IMG/VR virus record: IMGVR_UViG_3300046516_000331 | Coordinates: 1-26,164 of that record | Strand: one strand, 5' to 3' | DNA length: 26,164 bases | DNA from: a virus | Shown here: piece by piece, positions 1 to 7,991 of the stretch | Layout of the letters: every line of letters starts with the position of its first letter | How positions within the stretch are numbered: position 1 is the stretch's first letter | Translations under genes and position numbers: made by a program | The notes under the pieces: model-generated | Database searches by the model: none | The model's input: the letters and a program-made list of their open reading frames with translations, nothing else | Told to the model about the DNA's origin: nothing

Positions 1-553
1 GCGCCTGGGCAATCAGAAGATCGACCGGAATACCGGTTTCTTTCGACGCCTCCTCGAAATACGGCAACCACTCGGTCGGCGCCGAGGCACTCGCTCCAGG
101 CCCGCCAGTGCCGCGCGCCGGTATGGCCATTGGTGGCGCTGCGGCCCCTGAGGTGGTCCCAGGCGCTGCCGTGGAGGCGGTGTTGCTCGCGTTGGTGTAC
201 GCCTTGTTGGCCGTGAGGTTCTGCAGCCACTCGGCCTGTGTCTGGGCGGGAATGGTCTGAGCGACCAGCGAGCGTAGCGTGCTCTCGTCGGGCAGCGTCG
301 GGGGCGCATACTTCGCCAGGTTCTGCGCCTGCAGCATCCCCACCCCGCGGGAGTATAGCTCAGCCCGCTTGCCCAGGTCCGGCTCGTTCAGCAGCCCAGC
401 CGCAAGACGCCCGACCTGCTCGTGGTCCGCCGCGGTCAGATCGATCTGCTGCATCTGCAATTGGTTCGTCTGCGCCTGCTGCTTCCCCGCCATCAGCGGA
501 TCGAACAGCACGTTCGGGGTCGGTGAGACCTGCGGACTTGAGAACTCGGACAT
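1..553 (-). CDS. Ejection protein with start of a lytic transglycosylase (SLT) domain, partial
   Basis: The first 184 residues are visible and the C-terminus lies beyond the window. Residues 1-110 are Gln- and Leu-rich and probably helical. Residues 120-158 form an Ala/Thr/Pro/Gly linker. From residue 160 the text TEWLPYFEEASKETGIPVDL followed by LIAQA matches the first helices of SLT lytic transglycosylases, where a catalytic Glu normally follows just downstream, here outside the window. In podoviruses such domains are carried into the cell with the virion and open peptidoglycan for DNA entry (T7 gp16 is the classic case). The ATG shares one base with the TAA of the preceding gene (TAATG), so translation is probably coupled. 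The family call rests on about 25 residues, so it is good but not certain. Confidence 0.7.
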   Translation of the reverse strand, partial: MSEFSSPQVSPTPNVLFDPLMAGKQQAQTNQLQMQQIDLTAADHEQVGRLAAGLLNEPDLGKRAELYSRGVGMLQAQNLAKYAPPTLPDESTLRSLVAQTIPAQTQAEWLQNLTANKAYTNASNTASTAAPGTTSGAAAPPMAIPARGTGGPGASASAPTEWLPYFEEASKETGIPVDLLIAQA

Positions 554-1206
554 TAAAAGACCCCGCCAGACTGGAATGTGCCGGTATAGCCTGCCGAGAT
601 GCCTGGGGTTGGATTGTAGCCTGGGTTGTAATTCTGGTTGATGCCGCCGCTACTGCCACCACCTTTGATGTAGTTCTGGAAGTTCTGGTTGTTCAGCAAC
701 TGATTAGCGGAACCGCCAAGGCTGCCCGCGACGTTGCCATAGATGCTGCTATCCGCGCCCGCCGCGCCCCGATCGGTCGAGGCGATGTTGGAAGCCCCCC
801 CGGTCGCCGCGCCGGCAATGCCGCCCGCCGCTGTCAGGCCGCTCCCGCTGAGTTGCTGCAACCGGTTCCAGTAGCTGCCGAAGTCGCTGGCCGCCAACCC
901 GCTGCCGAACTCCTGCTCAGCCTGTAGCGCCGCCCCCGACCGCGCAAACCCCTTCGCCGCGGCCCCAGCATCCACCGCGCGCTCACCCTGGCTAAGCTGG
1001 AACTGATACCCCGGCGAACTTTGGAACTTCGCCATCGCCGCGTTCGCCGCGTCCTGCCCGTTCAGCCCGAGCAGGTCAGACTGGTCGGTGAGCGCCGGCT
1101 GCCCCGCCGTGGTCCATGGGCTCAACTGGTTCGTTGCCGTGTTGACGCCCTGCTGGACGGCCTGATTGGCCGCCGACTGGCCGCTCTTGATGGCTTGTTG
1201 TTGCAT
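553..1206 (-). CDS. Phage DNA ejection/transfer-like structural protein
   Basis: The protein is rich in Gly, Ala, Ser, Gln and Asn, with a Gly/Ser/Asn-rich C-terminal third. The core reads SPGYQFQLSQGERAVDAGAA followed by a GFARSGAALQAEQEFGSGLA-like stretch. I recognise this pattern from podovirus injection proteins of the P22 gp7 / DNA-transfer type. It sits between the cupin gene and the transglycosylase gene, as expected for an ejectosome component. The first in-frame ATG (1206) has no Shine-Dalgarno. The frame stays open for 24 more codons upstream and encodes a hydrophobic Gly/Ala segment (IPFAVAAAGIGAAGAIAGGV). That segment begins 8 bases after a perfect AAGGAG, so the true N-terminus is probably at 1266 on an ATA codon. 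Confidence 0.7.
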   Translation of the reverse strand: MQQQAIKSGQSAANQAVQQGVNTATNQLSPWTTAGQPALTDQSDLLGLNGQDAANAAMAKFQSSPGYQFQLSQGERAVDAGAAAKGFARSGAALQAEQEFGSGLAASDFGSYWNRLQQLSGSGLTAAGGIAGAATGGASNIASTDRGAAGADSSIYGNVAGSLGGSANQLLNNQNFQNYIKGGGSSGGINQNYNPGYNPTPGISAGYTGTFQSGGVF

Positions 1207-1263
1207 GACGCCGCCGGCAATTGCGCCAGCAGCACCGATCCCAGCGGCCGCAACTGCGAAGGG

Positions 1264-1281
1264 TATGGCACGTACTCCTTA
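1264..1281 (-). promoter_or_regulatory. Ribosome binding site pointing to an ATA start codon
   Basis: On the minus strand the sequence is TAAGGAG, 8 bases, then ATA CCC TTC. The TAA is the stop of the upstream cupin gene. No ATG, GTG or TTG lies in the reading frame of the ejection protein at this spacing. GTG at 1270 is in another frame. Related proteins, as I know them, start with Met followed by a short Gly/Ala hydrophobic segment, which matches what follows the ATA. A rare ATA start, a recent ATG-to-ATA mutation or a sequencing error would each explain it. Confidence 0.5.
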
Positions 1282-1626
1282 TTCCAACTCGAGGTGATGT
1301 TCCTCGGCCACCACGGGCTCGTCGGCCTCGAGGTGGTCCGCGTTGTGTATACAGGCGAGTACAACGCCCGGCGTGAGCGTTAGGAAGCTGTGCATCACGC
1401 GTGCGGGTATGCGGATCGTGGCCGGCGCGCAGTATTCGGTCGGGCCGTCGTCATCGCCCTCCCGCCACAGCCGAACGCGGCCTTGCAGCAGGGCCGTCAG
1501 GTGCCCAAATTCGTGCGCATGCTGCGGCAACAGCGTATCGGCGTCGGGGACGCGATAGACTTTATAGTAGATACCGGCGTATATACTGACGCTGATCGTC
1601 TCTGGCTGGTTGGCGGCGCGTTTCAT
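1279..1626 (-). CDS. Small single-domain cupin protein
   Basis: This 115-residue protein has one cupin barrel. Motif 1 is QHAHEFGHLTALLQG (H36, H38, H42, G49) and motif 2 is IRIPARVMHSFLTL (H79). These His residues would bind a metal, usually Fe, Mn or Ni. Cupins of this size can be sugar-nucleotide isomerases, dioxygenases or ligand sensors, and the sequence does not tell which. I chose the ATG at 1626 because it forms an ATGA overlap with the oxygenase stop and has GAGG five bases upstream; a GTG at 1632 is possible. It lies between the oxygenase and the ejection genes, so it is probably co-translated with the oxygenase. Confidence 0.75.
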   Translation of the reverse strand: MKRAANQPETISVSIYAGIYYKVYRVPDADTLLPQHAHEFGHLTALLQGRVRLWREGDDDGPTEYCAPATIRIPARVMHSFLTLTPGVVLACIHNADHLEADEPVVAEEHHLELE

Positions 1627-2174
1627 TCGCACCTCATGCTCACGATGAGCGTCACACGATCCGTCTGGCCCTCGTTCACCGTGCTATGAACCTGCAGGTT
1701 GTCGAACAACCAAGCGTCACCGACGTTCATCACCACGCGCTCATCCCCGCATGTGTTGAAGCACCCAGGATTTGTCGCCAGCGGAAGATATGCTTTCGTC
1801 TGGAACCACTCGCTGTGCCATCGCCCCTTGTCGTCGTGCGGCGCAACCTGGCCTCCTGCGGAAACGCGTGTTATGAGGATGCCACCGAGCTGCACGGCCT
1901 CAACGCGAGACATCAACCCGAACACGATCGGACGGAGATGCGGCAGCGCGTGCCATGCGGGATAGAACACAGGCACATGCGGCTCAGCGAATGCCTCCAC
2001 GTCGTTGAGCTGATCAGGCGCCCTGAACCGCACCCAGATGTCATCTGTTCCTACAAACGAGCCAGCGCCACCCGTGCGCGCGGTGTGCTGGTTCCACAAC
2101 TCCGGTTGCCGGTATAAATCCAGCGCGAGCGGCAGTACCTCGACGCCAGCAGCGATCTTCACGAAGTTCCGCAT
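1623..2174 (-). CDS. 2-oxoglutarate/Fe(II) oxygenase, aspartyl/asparaginyl beta-hydroxylase-like
   Basis: The 183-residue protein has the fold signature of the Asp/Asn beta-hydroxylase group. The HxD iron motif lies in APHDDKGRW (H113, D115), followed by MNVGDAWLFDNLQVHSTVNE with distal H163, and DRV with R173 as the expected 2-oxoglutarate anchor. The family hydroxylates Asp, Asn or Pro, in peptides or as free amino acids. The substrate here is unknown. It lies downstream of the tail genes, several of which encode collagen-like GPP/GPT repeats, so a virion protein is a possible target; that is inference. The ATG at 2174 shares its A with the preceding TGA (TGATG) and has AGGA seven bases upstream. 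The adjacent GTG at 2177 is an alternative. Confidence 0.8.
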   Translation of the reverse strand: MRNFVKIAAGVEVLPLALDLYRQPELWNQHTARTGGAGSFVGTDDIWVRFRAPDQLNDVEAFAEPHVPVFYPAWHALPHLRPIVFGLMSRVEAVQLGGILITRVSAGGQVAPHDDKGRWHSEWFQTKAYLPLATNPGCFNTCGDERVVMNVGDAWLFDNLQVHSTVNEGQTDRVTLIVSMRCE

Positions 2175-2725
2175 CACCGCATCCTACGAGCCCTGATCGT
2201 GCCACTGGCCGTCATGCTGCCGGTGAAGCCCGCCTGCGCCACCAGCCACACGGTCACGGTCGCTGTCTCGCTGTAGCGCCGCGTCGCAGTCGAGAGGCCC
2301 TGCGTGACCGCTCCAGTCGACACAGTTGCGTTGATCTGCGTCTCAAGGCCATCAATGGCACCAACGGCGGCGGCATAGAAGTTGTGCGTGCCAGCCCCGG
2401 CATTGAACTGCACATGGCCAGACACGTCCCAGTCGCCCGCCGTCAGAGCCAGCGATACGATGTTCACAGCCGCGTTGTTCGTCAGCGCAATGCCGCTGGC
2501 TGTCGCGGTCAGGTACTCCCCGATCTGGCCGGCTGCCGCATCCGAGCCGTCGGTCACGCCGGCGCCAGCGCCAACCTTGGCCGCCAGCTTGTTGACCTGA
2601 TCCGCGACGCTCTGGTGATACTCGGTCCATGCCTGCGAGTGCTGCTGGCCCGATGCATCGGCCACGATCGGCGCATCATAAAATGGTGGATCGACCAGCT
2701 TCTGCGCGGTGACGGAGGATGACAT
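2174..2725 (-). CDS. Phage structural protein with C-terminal beta-sandwich-like domain
   Basis: The 183-residue protein has two parts. Residues 1-50 (SSSVTAQKLVDPPFYDAP, then a segment with HSQAWTEYHQ) form a helical N-terminus that I know from phage tail-associated proteins. Residues 60-183 are beta-rich, with the pattern GEYLTATASGIALTNNAAVN followed by ALTAGDWDVSG. That pattern recurs as a C-terminal domain in capsid and tail-fibre proteins of many phages. The ATG overlaps the gp10-like stop by one base (TGATG), so it is made together with the tail hub. A role as tail appendage or decoration is likely; the exact position in the particle is not known. Confidence 0.65.
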   Translation of the reverse strand: MSSSVTAQKLVDPPFYDAPIVADASGQQHSQAWTEYHQSVADQVNKLAAKVGAGAGVTDGSDAAAGQIGEYLTATASGIALTNNAAVNIVSLALTAGDWDVSGHVQFNAGAGTHNFYAAAVGAIDGLETQINATVSTGAVTQGLSTATRRYSETATVTVWLVAQAGFTGSMTASGTIRARRMR

Positions 2726-4203
2726 CAGGATGCACCAGCGGTGATGTCCGCATCGACAGCGTATATACGCGTCAACCCGTGGCACGTCAGCCGGAACGTG
2801 CGCTGCCGAAAGCTGCCCAGCCGCGTCGTATATACACGCTTGCGGAGTTCGCTCGGCAGCCCCGCCGACATGGTGCGCTGTGGCCCCCACGTCCTCGAGC
2901 CGTCATCGCTCCACTCAAGCAGCACGTCGCCCGGGGTGTTGGTGCCGCCCACCTCCATCTCGATCTCGACGCGAGCGCAGAACGCGCGCCTGGTGGCGGC
3001 CCAGAGTGGCGGCAGCGTCGCCTGGCGGATCACATCGATGTTGATGTCGTTCGCCCCCATGGCGAGCGTGTAGAGCCAGCCTGTCGTCCGGTCGCCATAC
3101 AGATGGAGTGAATTGTTGTCGGTGGCGGCCACCGTCGTCCCCCACGGCGCTGATCCATCGGTGCTGGTGGAACGCTCGTGCCAGTTGCCGGTGGCCACGT
3201 CATACACCAGCGTTCGGTTATCGATCGTCGTCAGGCTATAGAACCAGTGGCCGCGATAGGCGTGCGTCAGCGCCCACAGGGCCACCGTGCTGGGACCGAT
3301 GATCGCCTCGATGGCGTGCGTAGAAACCCGCTGCTGCGTATAGCCCTTCGAGCGGTAGACAATCCCGTCTAGGCCGACCCACCACACCGATCCATCGGCG
3401 CGGCAGACCGACATGGGCGAACCCGTGCCGGTCCAGATCACACCGCCTGAGGCCCGGCGGAACGGGAAGAAGCTCTCGCCCGCGGTCAATTCCAGCCCGG
3501 ACGAACCGGCATCATACCAGACCTCGAAGCCGCTCTCGCCCACCGTCCAGATTTGTCCGCGGTGGCTGATCACCCGGCGGATGACGTTAGGCAGTGCATC
3601 GGAGAATACAAAGTCGAGTGCAGCAAACGCTGACGGATCGAGTAACCGGGAGATGAACCATTGCGCGCTGTCACCTAGCGCCGAGAAGGCGAAATACCCA
3701 TCGACATAACAGACGCTCGTGGCACCCGGATAATCCGGGTCGGTGATCTGGTTGAGGGTGTCGGTGGGCAAGTGTCCGCAGGTATAGGCATTCGGCGCAG
3801 AGCAGACGACAACCGCGGTCGGCCCGGCGGCAATCGTCACGAAGGAGTTCCACGGGCTGGTGCCGGCGTCGGGCACACCGACGGCGCCGATTGGCGTAGC
3901 TGTCGGGTTGCCGCCGAGATCGAATGTCACGCGGAACGCCTCGACCCCGCTCACCACGTAGATACAGCCTGGCTGGTCGTCGTTCATCGCCAGGATAGGG
4001 CCAGTGCCGACCGGGATGTAGGGCACCAGTCCTGGCGTCGAGACCAGGGCAGCCGCCACACGAGCGTCGTCTGGCGCCTTCTCGGCCATCAGGTTCACGA
4101 GGCGTTTAGCGACCAGCGGCAGCGACGGATGCTCATAGCTTTCCAGCGGAAACGGTATCCGCTGCATGCCGGCCGGCGCGGCCTGGGTGGTTTGTCCGCT
4201 CAT
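2725..4203 (-). CDS. Packaged DNA stabilisation protein, P22 gp10-like tail hub
   Basis: The 492 residues are close to the length of P22 gp10 (about 470). The family signature is present throughout: LPLVAKRLVNLMAE near residue 30, a TPGLVPY segment, ITDPDYPGATSVCYVDGYFA followed by FISRLLDPSAFAALDF, then PFRRASGGVIWTG and VWWVGLDGIVYRSKGY with RVSTHAIE. In P22 this protein sits below gp4 in the tail machine, closes the DNA channel after packaging and carries the tailspikes. Its place next to the tailspike gene agrees. The ATG is fixed by an ATGA overlap with the upstream spike gene. A longer upstream reading in the same frame would lie inside the spike gene and has no Shine-Dalgarno. Confidence 0.88.
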   Translation of the reverse strand: MSGQTTQAAPAGMQRIPFPLESYEHPSLPLVAKRLVNLMAEKAPDDARVAAALVSTPGLVPYIPVGTGPILAMNDDQPGCIYVVSGVEAFRVTFDLGGNPTATPIGAVGVPDAGTSPWNSFVTIAAGPTAVVVCSAPNAYTCGHLPTDTLNQITDPDYPGATSVCYVDGYFAFSALGDSAQWFISRLLDPSAFAALDFVFSDALPNVIRRVISHRGQIWTVGESGFEVWYDAGSSGLELTAGESFFPFRRASGGVIWTGTGSPMSVCRADGSVWWVGLDGIVYRSKGYTQQRVSTHAIEAIIGPSTVALWALTHAYRGHWFYSLTTIDNRTLVYDVATGNWHERSTSTDGSAPWGTTVAATDNNSLHLYGDRTTGWLYTLAMGANDINIDVIRQATLPPLWAATRRAFCARVEIEMEVGGTNTPGDVLLEWSDDGSRTWGPQRTMSAGLPSELRKRVYTTRLGSFRQRTFRLTCHGLTRIYAVDADITAGAS

Positions 4204-5624
4204 GCGACGTTGTTGGCGAACACGCGGGTCGTGCCAGGGATGCTGGCGGCCCAGCCGCCGAACACGTTGCCGCAGACGTTGTGCGCGCCGTCCAGGCTGA
4301 CGGAGAGCACGGCACCAGAGGCGGCGCCCTTCGGGGTAAACCGGCACCCGTTCATGGTCAGCAATACAGCGTCGGTGATGGACACAGCCGCGAGGGTCCG
4401 TGTGGTCTGCGGCATGTTGAAGTGGCAGCCGTTCAGGATGACGATGCCGTTGGTGAAACTCGCCACCGCTGAGTGATTGGTACTGGCGGCCATATCAAAG
4501 CGGGATGCCGAAATTTGCAGCGTTATCCCGACACTAGCGGATGTCTGGATCATCCCGCCGGCCAGCGTCACGGTTGCCAGGAACCAGCACGCCGACATCG
4601 ACAGGTTGCCGCCCGCCATCTCCACGGCGTAGCCGGTGGATGCTCCCATAGTGAAGTCACACCCCGACACTTCCAGGTTGCCGGCCGCTATGTTGATCCC
4701 TGCATAGGTGTCAAAATCGCAATTCGTCACATTGCCGATTGTTGAGCTGGTGCCATCGGCGCTGACGATCAACTGAATGCCCAGAGAACAATAGAACAGG
4801 CAGCCGATGACGTGCAGGTCATCGCAGCGACCGCTCAGAATGCCGCGCGCGGCCCCATGGTAGATCGTGGTTTGATTGGCGGTCAGCAAATCCGGCTCGA
4901 ACCGGCAGGACTGCACAGTGATGCTGTCGGCCTCGCCATCCAGGTAGATGTGCCAGTCGAAGCAACATAGCTCGCAGTCGACAATCGATGCGCCAGCGGC
5001 ATTCAAGCGCAGATCGATCCCGACCATCGCGGCGTTGATTTTGATCCGGTGCCAGGTGGCGCGTGCGACTGACTGGCAATAGAAAGCTGCGGGGTAGTGA
5101 ACGAGCGCGCTGGTGTCCGTCGTGTCGGGTTGGGCGAAGTTGATCTGGAAATCGCGGAACTGCGGCCCCGGCACCCACGGGCCTCCTGGACAGACGAACA
5201 CACCCTGCGCCGAGAGGTTGAAGCTGCTTGGGATGGCGATGATGGTGACGCCCTTGCCGTCGCCCTCGATCACCTGGCCTGGGGTTGTGCAGTTGATGGC
5301 GTTGGTAATGCGGAAGGCGACGGGCGGGCGTGGCATATAGACCCGCTTACCTGTGGCGATCGCGGCCTGAAACGCGGCGGTATCGTCGTGAACATTGTCG
5401 CCGATCGCGCCGTAGTCGAGCACGTTGGCAATGGTGCTCCAGCGGTCAGCGTTCGAGCGCGGTGTGGTCGACCCGGTTGCGGTGACCATGTTGGTGTAGT
5501 CGCGGAATTGCGTCGCCGCGAACCGCCCGGAACCGGCGCGCTCGCCGACCACGGACGAGCTGTCGTTGACCGCGCCGAGGTCGGGCATGTCGGCAATGCG
5601 GACGCCGCCGATCGTGGTGCTCAT
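4200..5624 (-). CDS. Tailspike with pectate-lyase-like right-handed beta-helix
   Basis: Residues 6-37 are an attachment module nearly identical to one in the collagen-like fibre at 6613-7398. Residues 60-100 (ANVLDYGAIGDNVHDDTAAF, then VYMP) are the typical entry of Pectate_lyase_3 beta-helices. Residues 105-470 are regular short coils with alternating Asn/Cys/Ser ladders, such as ISASRF, LNGCHF, MNGCRF and VSGCDF, ending in a short cap. Such spikes bind and often cut surface polysaccharide. No catalytic residues can be assigned by eye. The start has AGGAG ten bases upstream, formed by the stop of the preceding gene (TAGGAG). It overlaps the gp10-like gene by ATGA, which fits a spike docking on the hub. 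Confidence 0.85.
   Translation of the reverse strand: MSTTIGGVRIADMPDLGAVNDSSSVVGERAGSGRFAATQFRDYTNMVTATGSTTPRSNADRWSTIANVLDYGAIGDNVHDDTAAFQAAIATGKRVYMPRPPVAFRITNAINCTTPGQVIEGDGKGVTIIAIPSSFNLSAQGVFVCPGGPWVPGPQFRDFQINFAQPDTTDTSALVHYPAAFYCQSVARATWHRIKINAAMVGIDLRLNAAGASIVDCELCCFDWHIYLDGEADSITVQSCRFEPDLLTANQTTIYHGAARGILSGRCDDLHVIGCLFYCSLGIQLIVSADGTSSTIGNVTNCDFDTYAGINIAAGNLEVSGCDFTMGASTGYAVEMAGGNLSMSACWFLATVTLAGGMIQTSASVGITLQISASRFDMAASTNHSAVASFTNGIVILNGCHFNMPQTTRTLAAVSITDAVLLTMNGCRFTPKGAASGAVLSVSLDGAHNVCGNVFGGWAASIPGTTRVFANNVA
5514..5609 (-). repeat. Attachment module, copy 1 (coding repeat)
   Basis: This segment encodes residues 6-37 of the tailspike and matches 7219-7314 in the collagen-like fibre at 31 of 32 residues (Arg versus Lys). 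The DNA differs at many, mostly third, codon positions, so the protein sequence has been held constant while the DNA drifted. The simplest reading is a shared docking peptide for one site on the tail. Confidence 0.75.
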
Positions 5625-5637
5625 GCCAGTAGTGCTC

Positions 5638-6612
5638 CTATCCGATCATCGTGACGATGGGGCCGTTGCGCACAGCCGTGGTGTAAGTAATGACAATGAT
5701 GCCCTGCGCGCCACCAGCAGCGAGTCTGCCGGTTCCAAAGTTGCAGGCTCCGCCGCCGCCGCCATACAAACCGCCTACGCCGCCAAATATAACCGCTGTT
5801 GTGCCAGCCCCGCCACCACCACCACCACCACCGCCAGGGCCAGCTACCGCACTATTGCTGGTCTGAACATAACCAACGCCTGCGCCACCGGCTCCGCCCG
5901 CACCACCTGAGGCACCGCCGCCACCGCCACCACCAGAACCGTGCGAGCCGGTGCCGCCGGTTGAACCACTGGCGCCTCCCGTTCCGCCTGCGGTGCTATC
6001 ATGTGCGGTTCCACCCGCACCGCCAATCAAGCTACCAGCAACACTGGCGGCAGTATTGCCAGCACCGCCACCGTCCGATGCACCCCCACCGTTTGCATTG
6101 GCACTTGCGCCAGCGTTGCTTGCCGCTCCCACCGCTCCTGCACCATTTGGACCACCTGCACCACCGCCGCCGCCGCCGCCAAAACCCGCAGCGACCGTGA
6201 AAGCCGCGCCATCACCGCCCGAGTGCGCGCCCGTTGTTGGTGTGCAGGCTGAAGCAAGGCCACCAGCGCCCTTAGTATTCCCTGCCGCCCGACCGCCGCC
6301 GCCAGCTTTAGCAACAACAGTGTTAGAAGTGGTATCGAAGATAGTGTCTGTGCCAGCGCCACCGTTGGCACCGGTTGCTCCAGCCGCACCGCCTTGGCCG
6401 ATCTGGATGTTGATAACGCTCGACGGCGTAAGAGTGACATTTGGCTTCACTGCGTAAGCACCGCCGCCGCCGCCAGACGAGTCAAAAGAGCCGACGTTAT
6501 TGTTCGAACCACCAGCACCACCGCCGCCAATGCACTCGACCGTATTGGCCGCCGAGTTCCAGTCACTTGGAACGGTCCACGTCGTGCCGCTGGTGAGGAA
6601 TACGACGGCCAT
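5638..6612 (-). CDS. Glycine-rich tail adhesin
   Basis: The 324 residues start with a domain reading TTWTVPSDWNSAANTVECIG, which I know from glycine-rich phage tail proteins. About 230 residues follow that are dominated by long Gly runs broken by Ala, Ser, Thr and Asn. The chain ends in a strand-like tail (QGIIVITYTT). Glycine-rich loops of this kind form polyglycine-II lattices in phage receptor-binding adhesins such as the S16 gp38 type; that this protein does the same is inference. The ATG follows the TAG of the preceding gene without a gap, with GGAG four bases upstream. The repetitive glycine codons make it prone to recombination and length change. A proline-rich reading on the opposite strand is only its shadow. 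Confidence 0.75.
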   Translation of the reverse strand: MAVVFLTSGTTWTVPSDWNSAANTVECIGGGGAGGSNNNVGSFDSSGGGGGAYAVKPNVTLTPSSVINIQIGQGGAAGATGANGGAGTDTIFDTTSNTVVAKAGGGGRAAGNTKGAGGLASACTPTTGAHSGGDGAAFTVAAGFGGGGGGGAGGPNGAGAVGAASNAGASANANGGGASDGGGAGNTAASVAGSLIGGAGGTAHDSTAGGTGGASGSTGGTGSHGSGGGGGGGASGGAGGAGGAGVGYVQTSNSAVAGPGGGGGGGGGAGTTAVIFGGVGGLYGGGGGACNFGTGRLAAGGAQGIIVITYTTAVRNGPIVTMIG

Positions 6613-7398
6613 CTAGCTCCACGTCACGGCAAGCGACAGCAGCGCATCTGTCGGGCTGCCGGTCGCTGATGTGATCACTGCGGTGATGCGCTGGCCTGCT
6701 GTGAAGGTGTTCGCCGCCGTTGCATTGGTGGTCGCAGGTGTTGCACTGCTCACTGCCACTGCGCTCAGTCCTGTCACGTTGGTGCCGTTGATCTGGATCG
6801 CGACGCTGAACGAGCCGTTGCCGGTGAAGTAGGTCAGCGCATTGACGGTGCCGTTATATGGTGCGTCGTAGGCCAGCCAGACGGTGTCGTTGCTGACAAT
6901 GGCGCCGGTCACCCACTGGGCTTGCAGGCGTGCCGTGTTGCGGGAAGTGGCTGGCGTGCCTGGAACGCCCTGCGGGCCTTGCGGCCCTGTGGCACCCGTT
7001 GGGCCGGTGGCACCTGTCGCGCCGGTCGCTCCAGCGGCTCCGGCGGCGCCAGTAGACCCGGTCGGTCCTGCCGGTCCAGTAGGCCCTGCCGGTCCTGTGG
7101 CCCCCGTAGGCCCCGTTGGTCCTGGTGGCCCCCCTGATGGCCCAACCGGCCCTTGAGGCCCTGGAGGGCCCTGCAAGGTGTCTGGCAAGCCATCTGAGAT
7201 GTAACTGAGCAGCGCGCTCGCAGCGAACCGCCCGGACCCTGCCTTCTCGCCAACCACCGAGGAGCTATCGTTCACAGCGCCGAGGTCTGGCATGTCCGCG
7301 ATACGAACACCGCCGCTGAACGGCACATCAGTGCTGGCCGGCGTCCTGACCTCTATCGTCATCCCGGCAGGCAACACAACCGGCGTGATCACCGTCAT
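6613..7398 (-). CDS. Collagen-like tail fibre with shared attachment module
   Basis: The 261-residue protein has a short N-terminal strand, the shared attachment module at residues 29-60 and a linker to about residue 74. Residues 75-152 are an almost unbroken Gly-X-Y stretch rich in GPP, GPT, GAT and GPA triplets. A beta-rich C-terminal domain of about 105 residues follows ([15 protein letters not shown] and [20 protein letters not shown]). This is the layout of a trimeric collagen-like fibre: docking peptide, triple-helical shaft, tip. It overlaps the upstream gene by ATGA. Pro in the Y position of some triplets makes it a conceivable substrate for the oxygenase at 1623-2174. Confidence 0.8.
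   Translation of the reverse strand: MTVITPVVLPAGMTIEVRTPASTDVPFSGGVRIADMPDLGAVNDSSSVVGEKAGSGRFAASALLSYISDGLPDTLQGPPGPQGPVGPSGGPPGPTGPTGATGPAGPTGPAGPTGSTGAAGAAGATGATGATGPTGATGPQGPQGVPGTPATSRNTARLQAQWVTGAIVSNDTVWLAYDAPYNGTVNALTYFTGNGSFSVAIQINGTNVTGLSAVAVSSATPATTNATAANTFTAGQRITAVITSATGSPTDALLSLAVTWS
7219..7314 (-). repeat. Attachment module, copy 2 (coding repeat)
   Basis: This segment encodes residues 29-60 of the collagen-like fibre and is the partner of the tailspike module at 5514-5609. In the spike the module lies at the very N-terminus; here a 28-residue extension precedes it. Confidence 0.75.
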
Positions 7399-7937
7399 GG
7401 AATGCGGCCCTCGAGCACAATCACGCTGTCATCATCGGTCAGCACGGGCGGTGTCGGATCGGTCAGCAGGATGACCGGCGCCCCGATGGCACGCGGAATG
7501 CTGTAGGCCAGATGCAGATGCCCCTCGGCCAGCAGGTCGGTGCCACCGCCGCCGTCATAGTCGAGCTGCAGGGCGTAGGCGCAGCGGCGCGGCCAGCCTG
7601 CCATGGTGGCGGTGGGGAAGCTGATGTCGAACGCCCCGAGTGCATCGGAGATGACACCGGTCCCCACCCACAGCACGGTCTGCGGGCATTGCGGCCAGTG
7701 CCAGTAGGCACCGTAGTCCCACGACGAGCGGCCGTGCTGATCCGGCCAGACGAGCATTTGCAGCGCCGGACCGCCGATGCCGCCGGTCAGGTCGATGCCC
7801 TGGGCGCAGACGCTGTCGCTGTCGACCACGGTGACGCGCAGGAATAGGCTGTCGGCGCGTCCGAGCACCAGGTCGCGGCGCGGGATGTGGACCGGCGAGG
7901 TGCGCATGTAGGGCACTGTCATGGCGAATGAGGGCAT
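7395..7937 (-). CDS. Phage tail-associated beta-sandwich protein, unassigned
   Basis: The 180-residue protein is predicted to be mostly beta-strand. It contains [20 protein letters not shown], then ALQMLVWPD, and [20 protein letters not shown] followed by [14 protein letters not shown]. The order of a polar-strand opening, an LTGG-like turn and a closing strand ending in a charged HLHLA resembles the Ig-like N-terminal domains of phage baseplate and fibre proteins (BppU type), but I cannot name a family with confidence. The start is clear: AGGAG lies six bases upstream and arises from the TAG of a 14-codon remnant. It overlaps the collagen-like fibre by ATGA, so it is probably an adaptor or small fibre component. 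Confidence 0.6.
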   Translation of the reverse strand: MPSFAMTVPYMRTSPVHIPRRDLVLGRADSLFLRVTVVDSDSVCAQGIDLTGGIGGPALQMLVWPDQHGRSSWDYGAYWHWPQCPQTVLWVGTGVISDALGAFDISFPTATMAGWPRRCAYALQLDYDGGGGTDLLAEGHLHLAYSIPRAIGAPVILLTDPTPPVLTDDDSVIVLEGRIP

Positions 7938-7946
7938 GCTGTGCTC

Positions 7947-7991
7947 CTACCGGCGGTTGGGTTCGATCGGCTGCATGTCCATGTCAGACAC
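7947..7991 (-). pseudogene. Truncated second copy of the small gene at 8171-8371
   Basis: A GTG at 7991 opens a 14-codon frame whose first 11 codons match the start of the 66-residue gene upstream (MSDMDMQPIEP). It then runs into Asn-Arg-Arg and a TAG that forms part of the next ribosome binding site. It lies inside a repeat 380 bases from the intact copy. It is best seen as a remnant of a cassette duplication; it may still serve translational coupling. Confidence 0.6.

Noticed and set aside
5951-6457. Proline-rich open frame on the plus strand
   Set aside because: It mirrors the Gly codons of the glycine-rich adhesin (GGN read backwards gives NCC), so it is a shadow.
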